33,164 nt of DNA from Symplocastrum torsivum CPER-KK1 (GCA_019358875.1 JAHHIF010000078.1:1-33164), one strand, 5' to 3'. Counted from the first letter of the stretch, positions 24,404 to 33,164 are shown. Notes: generated from the letters alone by a model not told the origin. A program made the numbers and translations.

Positions 24404-25685
24404 CTAACAATTAAACTGCCAATTAAGCAAACATCTAATTCGGAAGTTTTCAAAATTTCTAAACCCGTAGGCAGAGCGTTTAATCAACTTAAGCTTATTG
24501 TTGATACCTTCGACAACACCACTCGTAGTCTTATGATCGAAGTAAGCAATAATCTCATCTAGCCAACGAATAATAGTGTTCTGACTATCAGGAAAATATT
24601 TTTTGGCTTCTGATCGCCATACTCCCAGTTTAAATAAACCGGTTAACCAATGATTAGCCTGCTCAAAAATCTGTCTGATTTTCTCTTTTAATTCATGCAT
24701 ACTATTAAGAGTAGGAGATACATCTTTAACTTGAACGAGTTTGGCTTTTTGCTCTTCATTTAGGTCTGATTCATTCTTAAGTAATACATATTTACTTTTC
24801 TTCAATCCTTCTAAAACTTTCTCTTGAACTGCTTTGTCTTCTGACGTTTTTGCTTTTTTAATTACATCTTCTGCTTGTCTCTTCTCTCGCTTTCTTTGGG
24901 TATCTAATTCCTTATTTATTTGTGCCATTACATGAAATCTGTCGGCGACCACTTGTGCATTTGGCATCAGCTCTGTTACTACATTTTTGTACCCTTTCCA
25001 CAAATCTATACTTACTTCTTCTACTTTCTCTAATACCTCTTTTCCCCATCCCAGCATGACTTCCCTGATTTCTTCTTGTGTCCTTCCATCCAGCATCCCA
25101 ATTAGCTTAGACTTCTCTAAATCTATTAATACGGCACAGTAATTTCCTTTCCCTTTAATTAGAGCTATTTCATCAATCCCTAATCTCTTCAACTCGCTGG
25201 GTTTGGCTTTCAAGAATTCTTTCGATGCGTCTTTTAACATCCTTTCTATTTCTTCTGTTGTCACCAACCCTTTTTTCGCTATGCTGTGGATATCGTTCTC
25301 TAACACTTCTTGGATTATTTGCTTGGCTAACCGTTTCGTATAGGTTCTTCTTTTCCTGACAAACTCTAACTCTTCACTAAATGGCTTGACACATTTTTTA
25401 CATTTAAACTGCCGTCTGTTAATTTCTAAATATATGAAAGTCTCTCCCCAAGGTAAATCTTTTACTAGGTATCGATGGTTTTGATGTAATCTGTGGCTTC
25501 TTGTTCCACAACGTGGACAGCTACTTTCCTTGCCAATCCGTTCCACCTGTAAAATTATTCCAATCCCCTCATGCTGGCGATGTGAGATGACTTTTATTCC
25601 CTCTATATTCAATAGCTGAGATGACTTTTATTCCCTCTATATTCAATAGCTTTGTTAAAAACTTTATGTCTTTTTTCGTCCTCAT
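24404..25685 (-). pseudogene. ISL3-family transposase, frameshifted near the N-terminus
   Basis: From a TTG at 25612 the frame gives 402 residues with all catalytic parts: an N-terminal zinc-finger-like Cys32-x2-Cys35 and Cys71-x2-Cys74, then Asp147 (RLGIDEIALIKG), Asp224 (VVADRFHVMAQIN) and Glu368 (SGVVEGINNKLKLIKR) as the likely DDE triad. The natural start appears to be the ATG at 25685, preceded by AGGAC, reading MRTKKDIKFLTKLLNIEGIK. A 34-bp tandem duplication (25584-25651) shifts that frame to a TGA after about 39 codons. Dropping one copy would give a 415-residue protein. Unless the TTG start is used, or frameshifting or slippage occurs, the transposase is probably inactive or weakly expressed. 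Confidence 0.85.
25584..25651. repeat. 34-bp perfect tandem duplication inside the transposase gene
   Basis: Bases 25584-25617 are repeated exactly at 25618-25651; each unit starts gagatgacttttattccctc. Thirty-four is not a multiple of three, so the transposase frame from its upstream ATG is broken. Confidence 0.95.
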
Positions 25686-25847
25686 GGCTGTCCTATGCAC
25701 CTAAAAGCTCTGGCTTCGGCTTATAATTAATACCTAATGCGCCTCCTGTGTCAATTATCGCAATAAATCTACCAACTATTTGCTAGATTTATTTATAGTT
25801 CTTTACTTTTTCAACTATTGATTTAGCATATTAGCTACTGAAGAGCC

Positions 25848-25855
25848 TCGAAATG
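25848..25855. repeat. 8-bp target site duplication, right
   Basis: TCGAAATG abuts the right end of the insertion sequence and is identical to 24370-24377. Confidence 0.95.
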
Positions 25856-27975
25856 TACCCTACTTCAACGGTGGAATCTTTGCGGAGATCGATCCGATTC
25901 CGCTAGATCCGGATGAAATCAAACTCTTGCTGGAAGCTTCAGCAGAGAAATGGTCAAAGGTCGAGCCTGCGATTTTTGGTACTCTGTTTGAGGGCAGCAT
26001 GGGTAAGAAAGAACGCCATGCATTAGGAGCACATTTTACCAGTGAGGCAGATATTCAAAAGGTGGTGTTGCCAACAATCGTGCGTCCCTGGCGAGAACGA
26101 ATTGAAGCGGCTTCTACGTTAAAAGAATTACTAGCATTGCGGCAGGAACTTAACCAGTTTAAGGTGCTTGATTCGGCATGTGGCAGCGGTAATTTTCTGT
26201 ATGTGGCTTACCGGGAGTTAAAACGCCTTGAAGCTCTACTGCTGGCAAAGATCCACGAAAAATTCAGTGATCGCACCGCAGCTCAAATTGGAACGCTCTC
26301 CCTCATTAGTATCAAACAGTTTTACGGCATTGATAGGAAACAGTTTGCAGTGGAATTGGCAAAAGTAACTTTGATGGTCGCGAAAAAGCTGGCACTGGAT
26401 GAGGAAAACAAACTACTTGATATCGCTCAGATGAGTTTACCGCTAGAACTTGATCGGGCTTTGCCATTAGATAACCTGGATAAAAACATCATTTGTGATG
26501 ATGCGCTGTTTTGCAATTGGGAACCTGTCGATGCAATTATTGGCAATCCGCCTTATCAATCGAAGAACAAGATGCAGCAAGAATTTGGGGAAGCTTATGT
26601 GCGAAAAGTGCGCTCAAAATATGATGCCGTTCCCGGACGGGCAGATTATTGTGTCTACTGGTTTCGTCGTGCCCATGATGAACTGAAACCTAGTGGTCGA
26701 GCAGGTCTGGTGGGAACGAACAGCATCCGGCAAAACTATTCCCGTGAAGGTGGTTTAGATTACATCGTTGCAAGTAACGGAATAATTACTGAGGCAGTTT
26801 CTAATCAAGTCTGGTCAGGTGATGCCGTTGTTCATGTTTCAATTGTTAACTGGATAAAAGGTGAGCAAACAGGAAAGAAAAAACTCTACACCCAATTTGG
26901 CGATAACAAAGATAGTCCTTGGAAAGTAGTAGAACTAGATCAGATAAATTCGTCACTATCCGCTAATTTTGATGTTAGTAAAGCTAAAAGAATTCAAGCT
27001 AATGCTAAATCTTGTATTTGCTATCAAGGACAAACTCATGGTCATGAAGGTTTTCTTCTTAGTCCTGATGAAGCTAAGAAATTAGATAATGATAAATTAG
27101 CTAGAGCAGCTTTACATCCTTACTTGATTGGCAACGATCTTCTAAAGCGCCCTGATAGCTTACCTTCCCGTTTTGTTATTGACCTAAATATTTGTTCTGA
27201 TATTTTCTCTGCTATGAGATATGGTGCTGCGTTTGAGCATGTTCAGAAATATGTTATGCCAGCCATGAAAGCAAATGCAGACGAAGAGCGGGAAGAGACA
27301 GGTAAGGAAGTTTGTCCTCGGCAATTACATTTTCGGTATTGGTGGAAATTCTGGAGAGGACGGCTTGAGATGCTGAATAATCTTGTAACGTTACCTCGTT
27401 ACGTCGCCTGTTCCCGTCATATAAAACGCTCAATTTTTGAATTTATTCACCGTGAAATTCATCCTAACGATGCGCTGCAAGTTTTTCTGGTAGCTGATGA
27501 TTACTCTTTTGGTATTTTGCAATCAGATATTCACTGGGTATGGTTTGTAGAGCGCGGCTCAACTGTTAAACGTGATCCTCGGTATACCTCAGAAACTGTT
27601 TTTGATACCTTCCCCTTTCCCCAATCGCCTAAACTATCCCAGGTGAAAAAAGTGGCAGCAGCAGCGGTGAAATTACGGCAACTGCGGCGCAAGGTAATGT
27701 CTGAGAATCAGTGGAGTTTGCGCGATCTATACCGCACCTTAGATCTTCCCGGCGATAATCCCCTCCGCAAAGCCCATGCCGAACTTGATGCTGCGGTTCG
27801 AGAAGCATACGGCATGAAAGCCAATGGAGATTCGCTTCAGTTCTTGCTGAATTTGAACTTTGAAGTGGCGGAACGAGAGACACAAGGCTTGGCTGTGGTC
27901 GCTCCTGGCTTGCCTCCTTGCGTAACTGAAGCCAGCGAATTCATCACTGATGATTGTGTGAAAATGCCAGAGTAA
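25856..27975 (+). pseudogene. MmeI-like restriction-modification enzyme, 3' part (methylase and target recognition)
   Basis: Joined to the 5' part by removing the IS and one TCGAAATG copy, the frame reads YRNVPYFNGGIFAEIDP, restoring the conserved YFNGG region and giving 951 residues overall. After it come GTLFEGSM..LGAHFTSE (motif X region), LDSACGSGNF (motif I, SAM binding, about 350-359 of the rebuilt protein) and NPPY (motif IV, catalytic, 476-479). The target-recognition and C-terminal helical regions follow. A TTG at 25927 could start a 682-residue remnant with the methylase core, so residual methylation without cleavage is conceivable but unproven. Confidence 0.85.
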
Positions 27976-28452
27976 AGCATCTTACTAGAATTGCAGTATT
28001 TGTTTCCCGTAAGCAATTCTATACAAGCTTTTGAAGGTGCTAAAGCGATCGCTCACGCCTCAATTTCCCAATCCTCAACCTGCAACCCCTCAATTCACCC
28101 AAACTCTCGTGTATTGTGTGCCACCAGCGTTAGCCCTCTTCTGTCACTCTCCGGTTTTCCCTATTATTAATATTTCCTACAAAGGAGGTATATTAAGGAA
28201 TACAGCGTTTGCCCATCTAATTTTGGCAATTTCTCTACTCTGATCAATTTCTATGAAGGAAAAAGTCTGCGATCGCCTACCATAGGTTAGTTCTAGAATT
28301 CAGCAATGGCAAAAGTTTTCGGAGAGTGACAGAAGAGGGATATCAAGAGCGATTAATTTGTTGATATTTTATTTTTAGCTTAGCAAAAGTGGCTGCTATT
28401 CAGCTTACAATACTACGAATTTCACTAACCATCCTACCAAATAAAAAGTGCA
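27976..28452. other. intergenic region between the RM gene and the FkbM gene, 477 bp
   Basis: No convincing gene is seen. The 70-codon frame at 28031-28243 has unremarkable composition and no SD. The region contains a perfect 20-bp inverted repeat with arms 28134-28153 and 28320-28339, and a HIP1-like site near 28270. GC content drops towards the FkbM gene. Confidence 0.45.
28134..28339. repeat. 20-bp perfect inverted repeat around a 166-bp spacer
   Basis: The left arm CCCTCTTCTGTCACTCTCCG (28134-28153) is the exact reverse complement of 28320-28339. No short target duplication flanks the outer ends. It could be a small non-autonomous element or remnant, or a long-range stem; the spacer has no coding frame I would support. 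Confidence 0.6.
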
Positions 28453-29187
28453 ATGAAGCGAGAACTATCTAATTTAATAAAACTTCTATACAGTGCAGTA
28501 ATGATGTCCTTTTTTGGATTCAAAAACAAGTATTTTAAACTAATCAATAAAGATTATGGCTACACTAAGTTTCATTCACAATTTGGAGAAGATAGATATA
28601 TTGTAGAAAACATAGAGTTTTTGCAAAAAGGAGTTTTTATAGATATTGGAGCAGGTCATCCAACTTATCTTTCAAATAGTTACTTCTTTGAAAAAAATGG
28701 CTGGAAATGTATCTGTATTGATGCCGATATTAATCAAATTGAATTACTCAAAAGAGAACGCTTAAACGTAGAATGGGCTGCTATTTCCCTTCAAGAAGGA
28801 GAAATAAGCTTTAATCAATCTTTCTTGCCAGAGTTATCCTCTACTTTGCAAAAGGGTAAATATGAGGGACTAATTAAAATTCCCTTTAGAGATTCTGTAA
28901 AAGTTCCAGCTTTCAGACTAGGAACTTTACTTGAAAAATATAATATTGGAGCAATTGATATCTTAGATATAGATGTTGAAGGGACTGAACTAGAAGTCTG
29001 GAAAACTTTTGATTATGAAAAGCACAAACCTAAAGTTGTAATCATCGAATACTACGGATTAGGTTTGGGTGATAATTCTGAAAAGTTTTTAAACTTTTTT
29101 GCAAAACTTCCTTATAAGCTTGTTCATACTACCTGTACGAATTTCATTTTCGTTAATCATGAAACATCAGTTAAATTCTTAAAATAG
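28453..29187 (+). CDS. FkbM-family SAM-dependent methyltransferase
   Basis: This 244-residue protein has the FkbM plan: a FHSQFGEDRYI entry motif (40-50), FIDIGAGHPTYLSNSYFFE (SAM-binding loop, 62-80), ICIDADINQ with the acidic residue after strand 2, and DILDIDVEGTELEVWK. FkbM enzymes O-methylate sugars or other small molecules, often within polysaccharide or natural-product clusters, so the target is unknown here. The gene is clearly more AT-rich than its neighbours, stands alone and is flanked by a damaged region, which suggests horizontal acquisition. A short N-terminal hydrophobic stretch (10-22) may reflect membrane association. Confidence 0.85.
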   Translation: MKRELSNLIKLLYSAVMMSFFGFKNKYFKLINKDYGYTKFHSQFGEDRYIVENIEFLQKGVFIDIGAGHPTYLSNSYFFEKNGWKCICIDADINQIELLKRERLNVEWAAISLQEGEISFNQSFLPELSSTLQKGKYEGLIKIPFRDSVKVPAFRLGTLLEKYNIGAIDILDIDVEGTELEVWKTFDYEKHKPKVVIIEYYGLGLGDNSEKFLNFFAKLPYKLVHTTCTNFIFVNHETSVKFLK

Positions 29188-29267
29188 CTAAAAATAGTGA
29201 AAAATAAAGGTTTTATCGACCAAAAGATTTCTCTTGCTAAACATAAGCCTATGAGCAACTCAGCTAA

Positions 29268-30365
29268 CTAAAGAGAAACTTTTGGTAAATTAATGATGAA
29301 ACTTGTCCCCTTGCCCTCCGCACTTTCAACCACAATCGTCCCTTGATGCGCCTCAGTAATACTCTTTGCTAAAAATAATCCCAATCCCCAGCCTGTTTGA
29401 TCCTCAGCAGCGCTAGTTCGACGAAATTGTTGAAATAGGATTGATTGAGCGTCTAAGGCAATCGGATTGCCTTCATTATGGATAGTAAGGCTGATCTGCG
29501 TTTCATTTTGCTGGAGCGTGAGTGTAATCGGTGTCCCAAACGCACCATATTTCACAGCGTTAATTGCTAAGTTTTCAATCACTCGCCGTATTTCTTTACG
29601 GCTGCAATAACTCCTGATATCAGAATCACAAACCACAACAAACCGCTCTCCATAAGCGAAGCTCAAATCCTCCGCTACCTCCTGGACTAGCATCTCTAAA
29701 TTGCATTCTTCAAATTCAATCTTTAAGCTCTGCCCTGCCCGCAGCCGACTTGCATCGAGCAGATTTTGAATCATCGAATCTAGCCGATTGACCGCATTGA
29801 TCATCTTCATCGCCACATCCAGGTGGGTGTCTCCTCGTTCAAGCCGCCGCAGAGTTAGTTGAGTTCCCATTTTTACAACATTAAGGGGGCCTCTGAGGTC
29901 GTGAGTTAACGTCACCATAAATAGCTCTTGAATATCTTGCAGCGTCTCGGAGAATTGAGTGGCAGCGTCATTAACGGCTTGCTCAATGGAGCCGATAATG
30001 ATGTCTCGTTCTCTCACTTCTAAAGGTGCTTCTTCCTCTAAAACTTGAAAGATTACTTGACGAAGAATGTGGTATTCGAGAATGAGCTGAGTCATGGAGT
30101 AGTCAGCATACCCCGCCCGTTCATGCCCATGCTTCTTGCCAATTCGCGTGCTTTCTACCTCGTCGGACGCGATTCGGGCAGATGTCCTGACAATCGTGTT
30201 TGAGAGTTCATCTACCAGTTGGTTTAAGTACAGAGGTAGCGAATTTTGTAAGACAAGAGAATCCTGATGCATTGACGCTTTGACTTCATCCCGCGCCCGC
30301 TCCTCCCACATCTTCATAATTCTTTCAACATTTTGCTTAAGACAGTCAGAAGCTTGATTAGACAT
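29268..30365 (-). CDS. cytosolic sensor histidine kinase with RsbRD-like N-terminus
   Basis: About 365 residues from the ATG at 30365; the frame extends to a TTG at 30383. The first 140 or so residues are helical (RIMKMWEERARDEV, LPLYLNQLVDELSNTI, MTQLILEYHILRQVIFQVLE) and resemble the RsbRD-type input domain seen in stress-signalling proteins. The kinase follows: an H box with the phospho-accepting His in LTHDLRGPLN (near 155), an N box ENLAINAVKYG, and the ATP-lid glycines TGWGLGLFLAKSI. The G1 region reads IHNEGNPI, an Asn-containing variant. No membrane segment is seen, and no response regulator is adjacent, so this is an orphan kinase in this window. Confidence 0.87.
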   Translation of the reverse strand: MSNQASDCLKQNVERIMKMWEERARDEVKASMHQDSLVLQNSLPLYLNQLVDELSNTIVRTSARIASDEVESTRIGKKHGHERAGYADYSMTQLILEYHILRQVIFQVLEEEAPLEVRERDIIIGSIEQAVNDAATQFSETLQDIQELFMVTLTHDLRGPLNVVKMGTQLTLRRLERGDTHLDVAMKMINAVNRLDSMIQNLLDASRLRAGQSLKIEFEECNLEMLVQEVAEDLSFAYGERFVVVCDSDIRSYCSRKEIRRVIENLAINAVKYGAFGTPITLTLQQNETQISLTIHNEGNPIALDAQSILFQQFRRTSAAEDQTGWGLGLFLAKSITEAHQGTIVVESAEGKGTSFIINLPKVSL

Positions 30366-30429
30366 GGATTGCAGGAACACCAAAACCAGGAAAGAGCCAG
30401 CTTAAAGCTGCCTGAGATTATAGCAATAT

Positions 30430-30600
30430 CTATAATTCAATTCCATCAAGATGAATAGGAACCGAATCAAGCCTCTGCTTTAAGTTCAAATTTATGCCTT
30501 TTAGATAAATGATGCAGACCTCTGTATCAAGAAGATATTTCATTCCAACCATTCGCGTTCATCCTTAACCCAGGAAATATCTAAATTGTCGGCCCCTCGA
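30430..30600 (-). pseudogene. relic of a toxin-antitoxin pair: antitoxin tail plus VapC head
   Basis: Read on the minus strand, 30600-30543 gives RGADNLDISWVKDEREWLE and a stop. This looks like the C-terminal end of an antitoxin, and its TGA overlaps the ATG at 30543. That ATG opens MKYLLDTEVCIIYLKGINLN and continues LKQRLDSVPIHLDGIEL to a TAG at 30430. The MKYLLDTxxCIxxLKG pattern and the VPI segment are typical of a VapC toxin N-terminus; the remaining 100 or so residues are missing. The four-base overlap, preserved from a real operon, makes chance unlikely. It is too short to be functional. Confidence 0.7.
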
Positions 30601-30601
30601 A

Positions 30602-31057
30602 GTGGATGGGGAACTACTTTATGAGACGGCTGCCATTACCGACTATCTCGATACTGTCGTAGCCAGTAACAAGTTCAGCCCATCTAATCCGCTGTCCAAG
30701 GCTCGGATGCGCCAGATTATGGCAATTATTGATAGCTATTTCTATTCACCTGCAATCACGACAATTGTGATACAGCGTCTAATTGTGCCAAGTCAGGGTG
30801 GCAAAACAGATGAGGACGCAGTGAAAAATGCGATCGCGCCTGCAAAAACCGCAGCAGAGGCGATCGAGTCGCTCACTGTTGGTAGTTCATATCTGCTAGG
30901 CAGCGAATTGAGCATCGCCGATTTCTACCTGATTCCAATCTTTATCTACCTCTCGCAGACACCAGAGTTTGATGCAATTACCGCTCAAACTCCTAAACTG
31001 AGGACTTGGTGGGATGAGGTCAATAAGCTCAAGAGCGTGAACCAAGTTTGCGCGTAA
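30602..31057 (+). pseudogene. glutathione S-transferase lacking its N-terminal domain
   Basis: The 151-residue frame opens with VDGELLYETAAITDYLD, which in full-length GSTs is the last strand and helix of the thioredoxin-fold domain. The helical C-terminal domain follows (STIADFY-type motif read here as ELSIADFYLIPIFIYL, then LRTWWDEVNK). The first 55-60 residues, including the glutathione-activating Ser/Cys/Tyr, are absent. The frame reads NCRPLEVDGE across the junction, and a stop (TAA) lies in frame about 8 codons further upstream, next to the toxin-antitoxin relic. It is therefore probably a deletion product. A GTG start at 30602 could express the fragment, but catalysis is unlikely. Confidence 0.75.
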
Positions 31058-31229
31058 CTTCTAATCTCCCTGCCTTATTCTTTTCCTATCTTGCTTACCA
31101 GCGAAATGATTACAAAATTAATACTCTCGTTCCTCTAAACCCGTCCTTTAACGAGTTGCGATTTGAGTTATGTCCTTAATTTGCTATATAGTCTCCTTTT
31201 GGACTTAACTCGCTGAAATCTTCTGATCT

Positions 31230-33041
31230 ATGACCTTGATTCAATCCTCCTCACCGGGGCGGCATACTACCTCTCGTAGCGTTGGACGCAACTACCAATC
31301 TCTGTTTGTCATGCTAATCGTTAGCGTTTTCCTACTAGGAGGAATTGGCTCTCGTCTTGCATACTTACAGATAATTCAGGGAGAACAGAATCGGCAGCTA
31401 GCAGAAAATAATCGAATTCGTCTAATTCCAAAGCCACCCGTGCGGGGAAATATTTTTGACTGTAAGGGCAAAATATTAGCAAGTAGCCGCTTGTCTCACT
31501 CAGTATTTCTCTGGCCGATCGCACTCAAGCCAAATGAGTGGCCTCAAACCCTCAAACGCCTCTCAGAGCTTTTAAATATTCCCCAAGAAGAAATTCAAAA
31601 ACGTGTAGAACAAGAGGGCTTTAACTCGCCTTCGCTCATCCGGATTGCCCGTGGTCTTAGCCCCGCTCAGATTACAGCCCTCGAAGAATACAGTGACCAA
31701 CTCGAAGGCGTAGAAGTTGATATTGAAGCTGTGCGGAACTATCCCAACGGGGATTTAGCTGCTCATGTTCTCGGCTACACGGGTGAACTGAATGACGAAG
31801 AGTTTGCCGAACGAAAACCTGAAGGCTATCGTCTGGGTGACATCGTTGGTCAGATGGGTGTCGAAGAGGCTTTTGAGCAACAGCTACGAGGAGAATGGGG
31901 CGGTCAGCAGGTCGAGGTTGATGGTGCAGGTCAAGTGCTACGGATTCTGGGGCAAAAAGAAGCCAAAGCGGGTAAAGATGTCACTCTTACTCTTGATCTC
32001 GATCTCCAGAAAGCCGCAGAAGCCGCATTAGGCAATCGTAAAGGTGCAATTGTTGCACTCAACCCTAACAATGGTGCGGTTCTAGCAATGGTCAGCCGCC
32101 CAACCTATGACCCCAATCTCTTTTCAACCCGAATTACTCCAGATACTTGGAAGCAGCTACAGAGCAAAGACCACCCCTTTGTCAACCGGGCGCTGCGAGG
32201 TTTTGCTCCAGCGAGTACCTTCAAAATTGTTACGACTACGGCCGGAATTGAATCAGGCAAATATTCTCCCCATACAGTTTTGCAAACCTACCCTTCCATA
32301 ACGATTGCGGGAACAACATTTGCAGATTGGAACCACGCGGGATTCGGTCCATTGGGATTCGTAGGAGCAATGGCTTGGAGTAGTGATACCTTCTTTTATC
32401 AGATTGGTAGAGGAATTGGCGGAGAGACCTTAATTGATTGGACACGAAAATATGGCTTCGGTCAAAAAACAGGAATTGAGTTAGCACCAGAAGAAGCCGC
32501 CGGATTAGTTGCAGATGATGCTTGGAAGCGGAAGCAATTTAACTGGGAGTGGACAGTTGGAGATACGGTGAATATGTCGATCGGTCAAGGTTTTCTGCAA
32601 GCCACACCACTGCAAGTTGCCGTGATGTTTTCTGTACCTGCCAATGGAGGCGATCGCATTAAACCTCACCTGCTCAAAGATAATGAAGAGTCCAGGAATT
32701 GGCGAAAATCTTTAGATATCAAACCAGAAACCGTACAGGTACTGCGCCAAGGTCTACGTCAGGTTGTGAGTGGCGGCACAGGTAAAGCGATGGACGTGCC
32801 AACGCTTCCCCCAACATCCGGTAAAAGTGGAACGGCTGAGGCACCTCCAGGTCTGTCTCACGCTTGGTTTGGCGCGTATGCACCTGCTGATAAGCCAGAG
32901 ATTGTAGTGGTAGCCTTTGCGGAACATTCAGGCGGGGGTGGAGGGAAAGTCGCTGCGCCAATGGTACGCCAGGTAATGGAATCTTACTTCAAGCCAAAAA
33001 AGCTCGCTGAATCTACTAAAGCGAAGCAGAAAACACCCTAG
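31230..33041 (+). CDS. mrdA: penicillin-binding protein 2, peptidoglycan DD-transpeptidase
   Basis: This class B PBP cross-links peptidoglycan during cell elongation. It has 603 residues: a short basic cytosolic tail, one membrane anchor (about 25-45), a non-catalytic PBP dimerisation domain (about 65-230, with RGNIFDCKGKILA), then the transpeptidase domain. The catalytic motifs are S329-TFK (FAPASTFKIV), SSD at 384-386 (the SxN position, Asp as in many PBP2 proteins) and K532-SGT (SGKSGTAE). The length is typical. It probably works with an RodA-type glycosyltransferase encoded elsewhere. The start is the ATG shortly after a TATAGT-like -10 sequence near 31186. Confidence 0.95.
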   Translation: MTLIQSSSPGRHTTSRSVGRNYQSLFVMLIVSVFLLGGIGSRLAYLQIIQGEQNRQLAENNRIRLIPKPPVRGNIFDCKGKILASSRLSHSVFLWPIALKPNEWPQTLKRLSELLNIPQEEIQKRVEQEGFNSPSLIRIARGLSPAQITALEEYSDQLEGVEVDIEAVRNYPNGDLAAHVLGYTGELNDEEFAERKPEGYRLGDIVGQMGVEEAFEQQLRGEWGGQQVEVDGAGQVLRILGQKEAKAGKDVTLTLDLDLQKAAEAALGNRKGAIVALNPNNGAVLAMVSRPTYDPNLFSTRITPDTWKQLQSKDHPFVNRALRGFAPASTFKIVTTTAGIESGKYSPHTVLQTYPSITIAGTTFADWNHAGFGPLGFVGAMAWSSDTFFYQIGRGIGGETLIDWTRKYGFGQKTGIELAPEEAAGLVADDAWKRKQFNWEWTVGDTVNMSIGQGFLQATPLQVAVMFSVPANGGDRIKPHLLKDNEESRNWRKSLDIKPETVQVLRQGLRQVVSGGTGKAMDVPTLPPTSGKSGTAEAPPGLSHAWFGAYAPADKPEIVVVAFAEHSGGGGGKVAAPMVRQVMESYFKPKKLAESTKAKQKTP

Positions 33042-33164
33042 TGCAGCGAGGCGGAAATAAGTGACCAGTTAAAAAAGGAAGCAAAAAGGGATACACTGAA
33101 AGATGCTCCCGTCAAGAAGGAAGAAGTACTTTGAGCCTTGAAATTAATGCCGAATCCTAACGCT

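Larger units (their letters stand above)
24378..25847 (-). mobile_element. ISL3-family insertion sequence, 1470 bp
   Basis: Both ends are defined by 26-bp terminal inverted repeats with three mismatches. Left, 24378-24403, starts GGCTCTTCAGTAACCAGTAT; right, 25822-25847, read inward starts GGCTCTTCAGTAGCTAATAT; both continue GCTAAA. The flanking 8-bp duplication TCGAAATG is the size expected for ISL3. The only gene is the minus-strand transposase, whose stop codon lies directly inside the left repeat. About 160 bp between the right repeat and the natural transposase start are non-coding. The intact ends and perfect duplication suggest a recent insertion. Confidence 0.95.

Noticed and set aside
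25927..27975. Treating the 682-codon frame as an intact stand-alone methyltransferase gene
   Set aside because: It begins with a TTG in mid-domain, the upstream codons to the IS boundary are in frame and conserved-looking, and the missing part is found across the IS.
28031..28243. 70-codon frame downstream of the RM gene
   Set aside because: It is Pro/Thr-rich at the start with no SD, and it overlaps one arm of the inverted repeat; it looks non-coding.

Overview
The window is cyanobacterial chromosome. HIP1-type GCGATCGC octamers recur throughout. Several gene families are ones I know mainly from cyanobacteria: DUF2605 with DUF2973, DUF3120, the PDZ/radical-SAM DUF512 protein, and a cyanobacteriochrome-like GAF domain. 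Dispersed palindromic repeats of the kind seen in large-genome filamentous cyanobacteria are also present. I cannot name the genus. All calls come from reading the sequence; no database was searched.

Bases 1-13.3 kb are mostly ordinary chromosome. In order they hold a CPA1-type Na+/H+ antiporter, a small membrane protein, the DUF2973/DUF2605 pair, thrS, a predicted Tat-exported lipoprotein esterase, the DUF512 radical SAM protein, uppP, a DUF3120 membrane protein, an FHA-adenylate cyclase, a MidA-type methyltransferase and a secreted protein of unknown function. Two copies of a hairpin-rich dispersed repeat lie at 131-214 and 6296-6357. The second supplies the last codons of the DUF512 gene.

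Bases 13.3-21.9 kb hold signalling, phosphate and wall genes. The first is an 867-residue PAS-PAS-PAS-PAS-GAF-GGDEF protein whose GAF domain carries both cysteines of a DXCF cyanobacteriochrome, so it may be a light-controlled diguanylate cyclase. Next is a 936-residue protein in which a glycerophosphodiester phosphodiesterase domain interrupts a phytase-like esterase domain, followed by RTX repeats. Its promoter region has a candidate Pho box and a 20-bp perfect palindrome. A pentapeptide-repeat protein and glmU follow.

Bases 21.9-28 kb are an accessory region. Two copies of a small basic protein gene sit exactly 1291 bp apart; the proteins are identical over most of their length and the core differs only at synonymous sites. 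A PIN-domain toxin-antitoxin pair lies between them. Beyond is an MmeI-like (type IIL) single-chain restriction-modification gene, split by a 1470-bp ISL3-type insertion sequence. The element has clear terminal inverted repeats and a perfect 8-bp target duplication (TCGAAATG). Removing it with one duplication copy restores a 951-codon frame. The element's own transposase has a 34-bp tandem duplication that shifts the frame just after its natural start, so it too looks damaged.

Bases 28-33.2 kb hold an AT-rich FkbM methyltransferase that looks transferred, a cytosolic histidine kinase, and a junction of two relics: the end of an antitoxin plus the start of a VapC toxin on the minus strand, and a glutathione S-transferase lacking its N-terminal domain on the plus strand. 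The last gene is penicillin-binding protein 2. The final 123 bases show nothing recognisable. I saw no tRNA, rRNA or CRISPR array.
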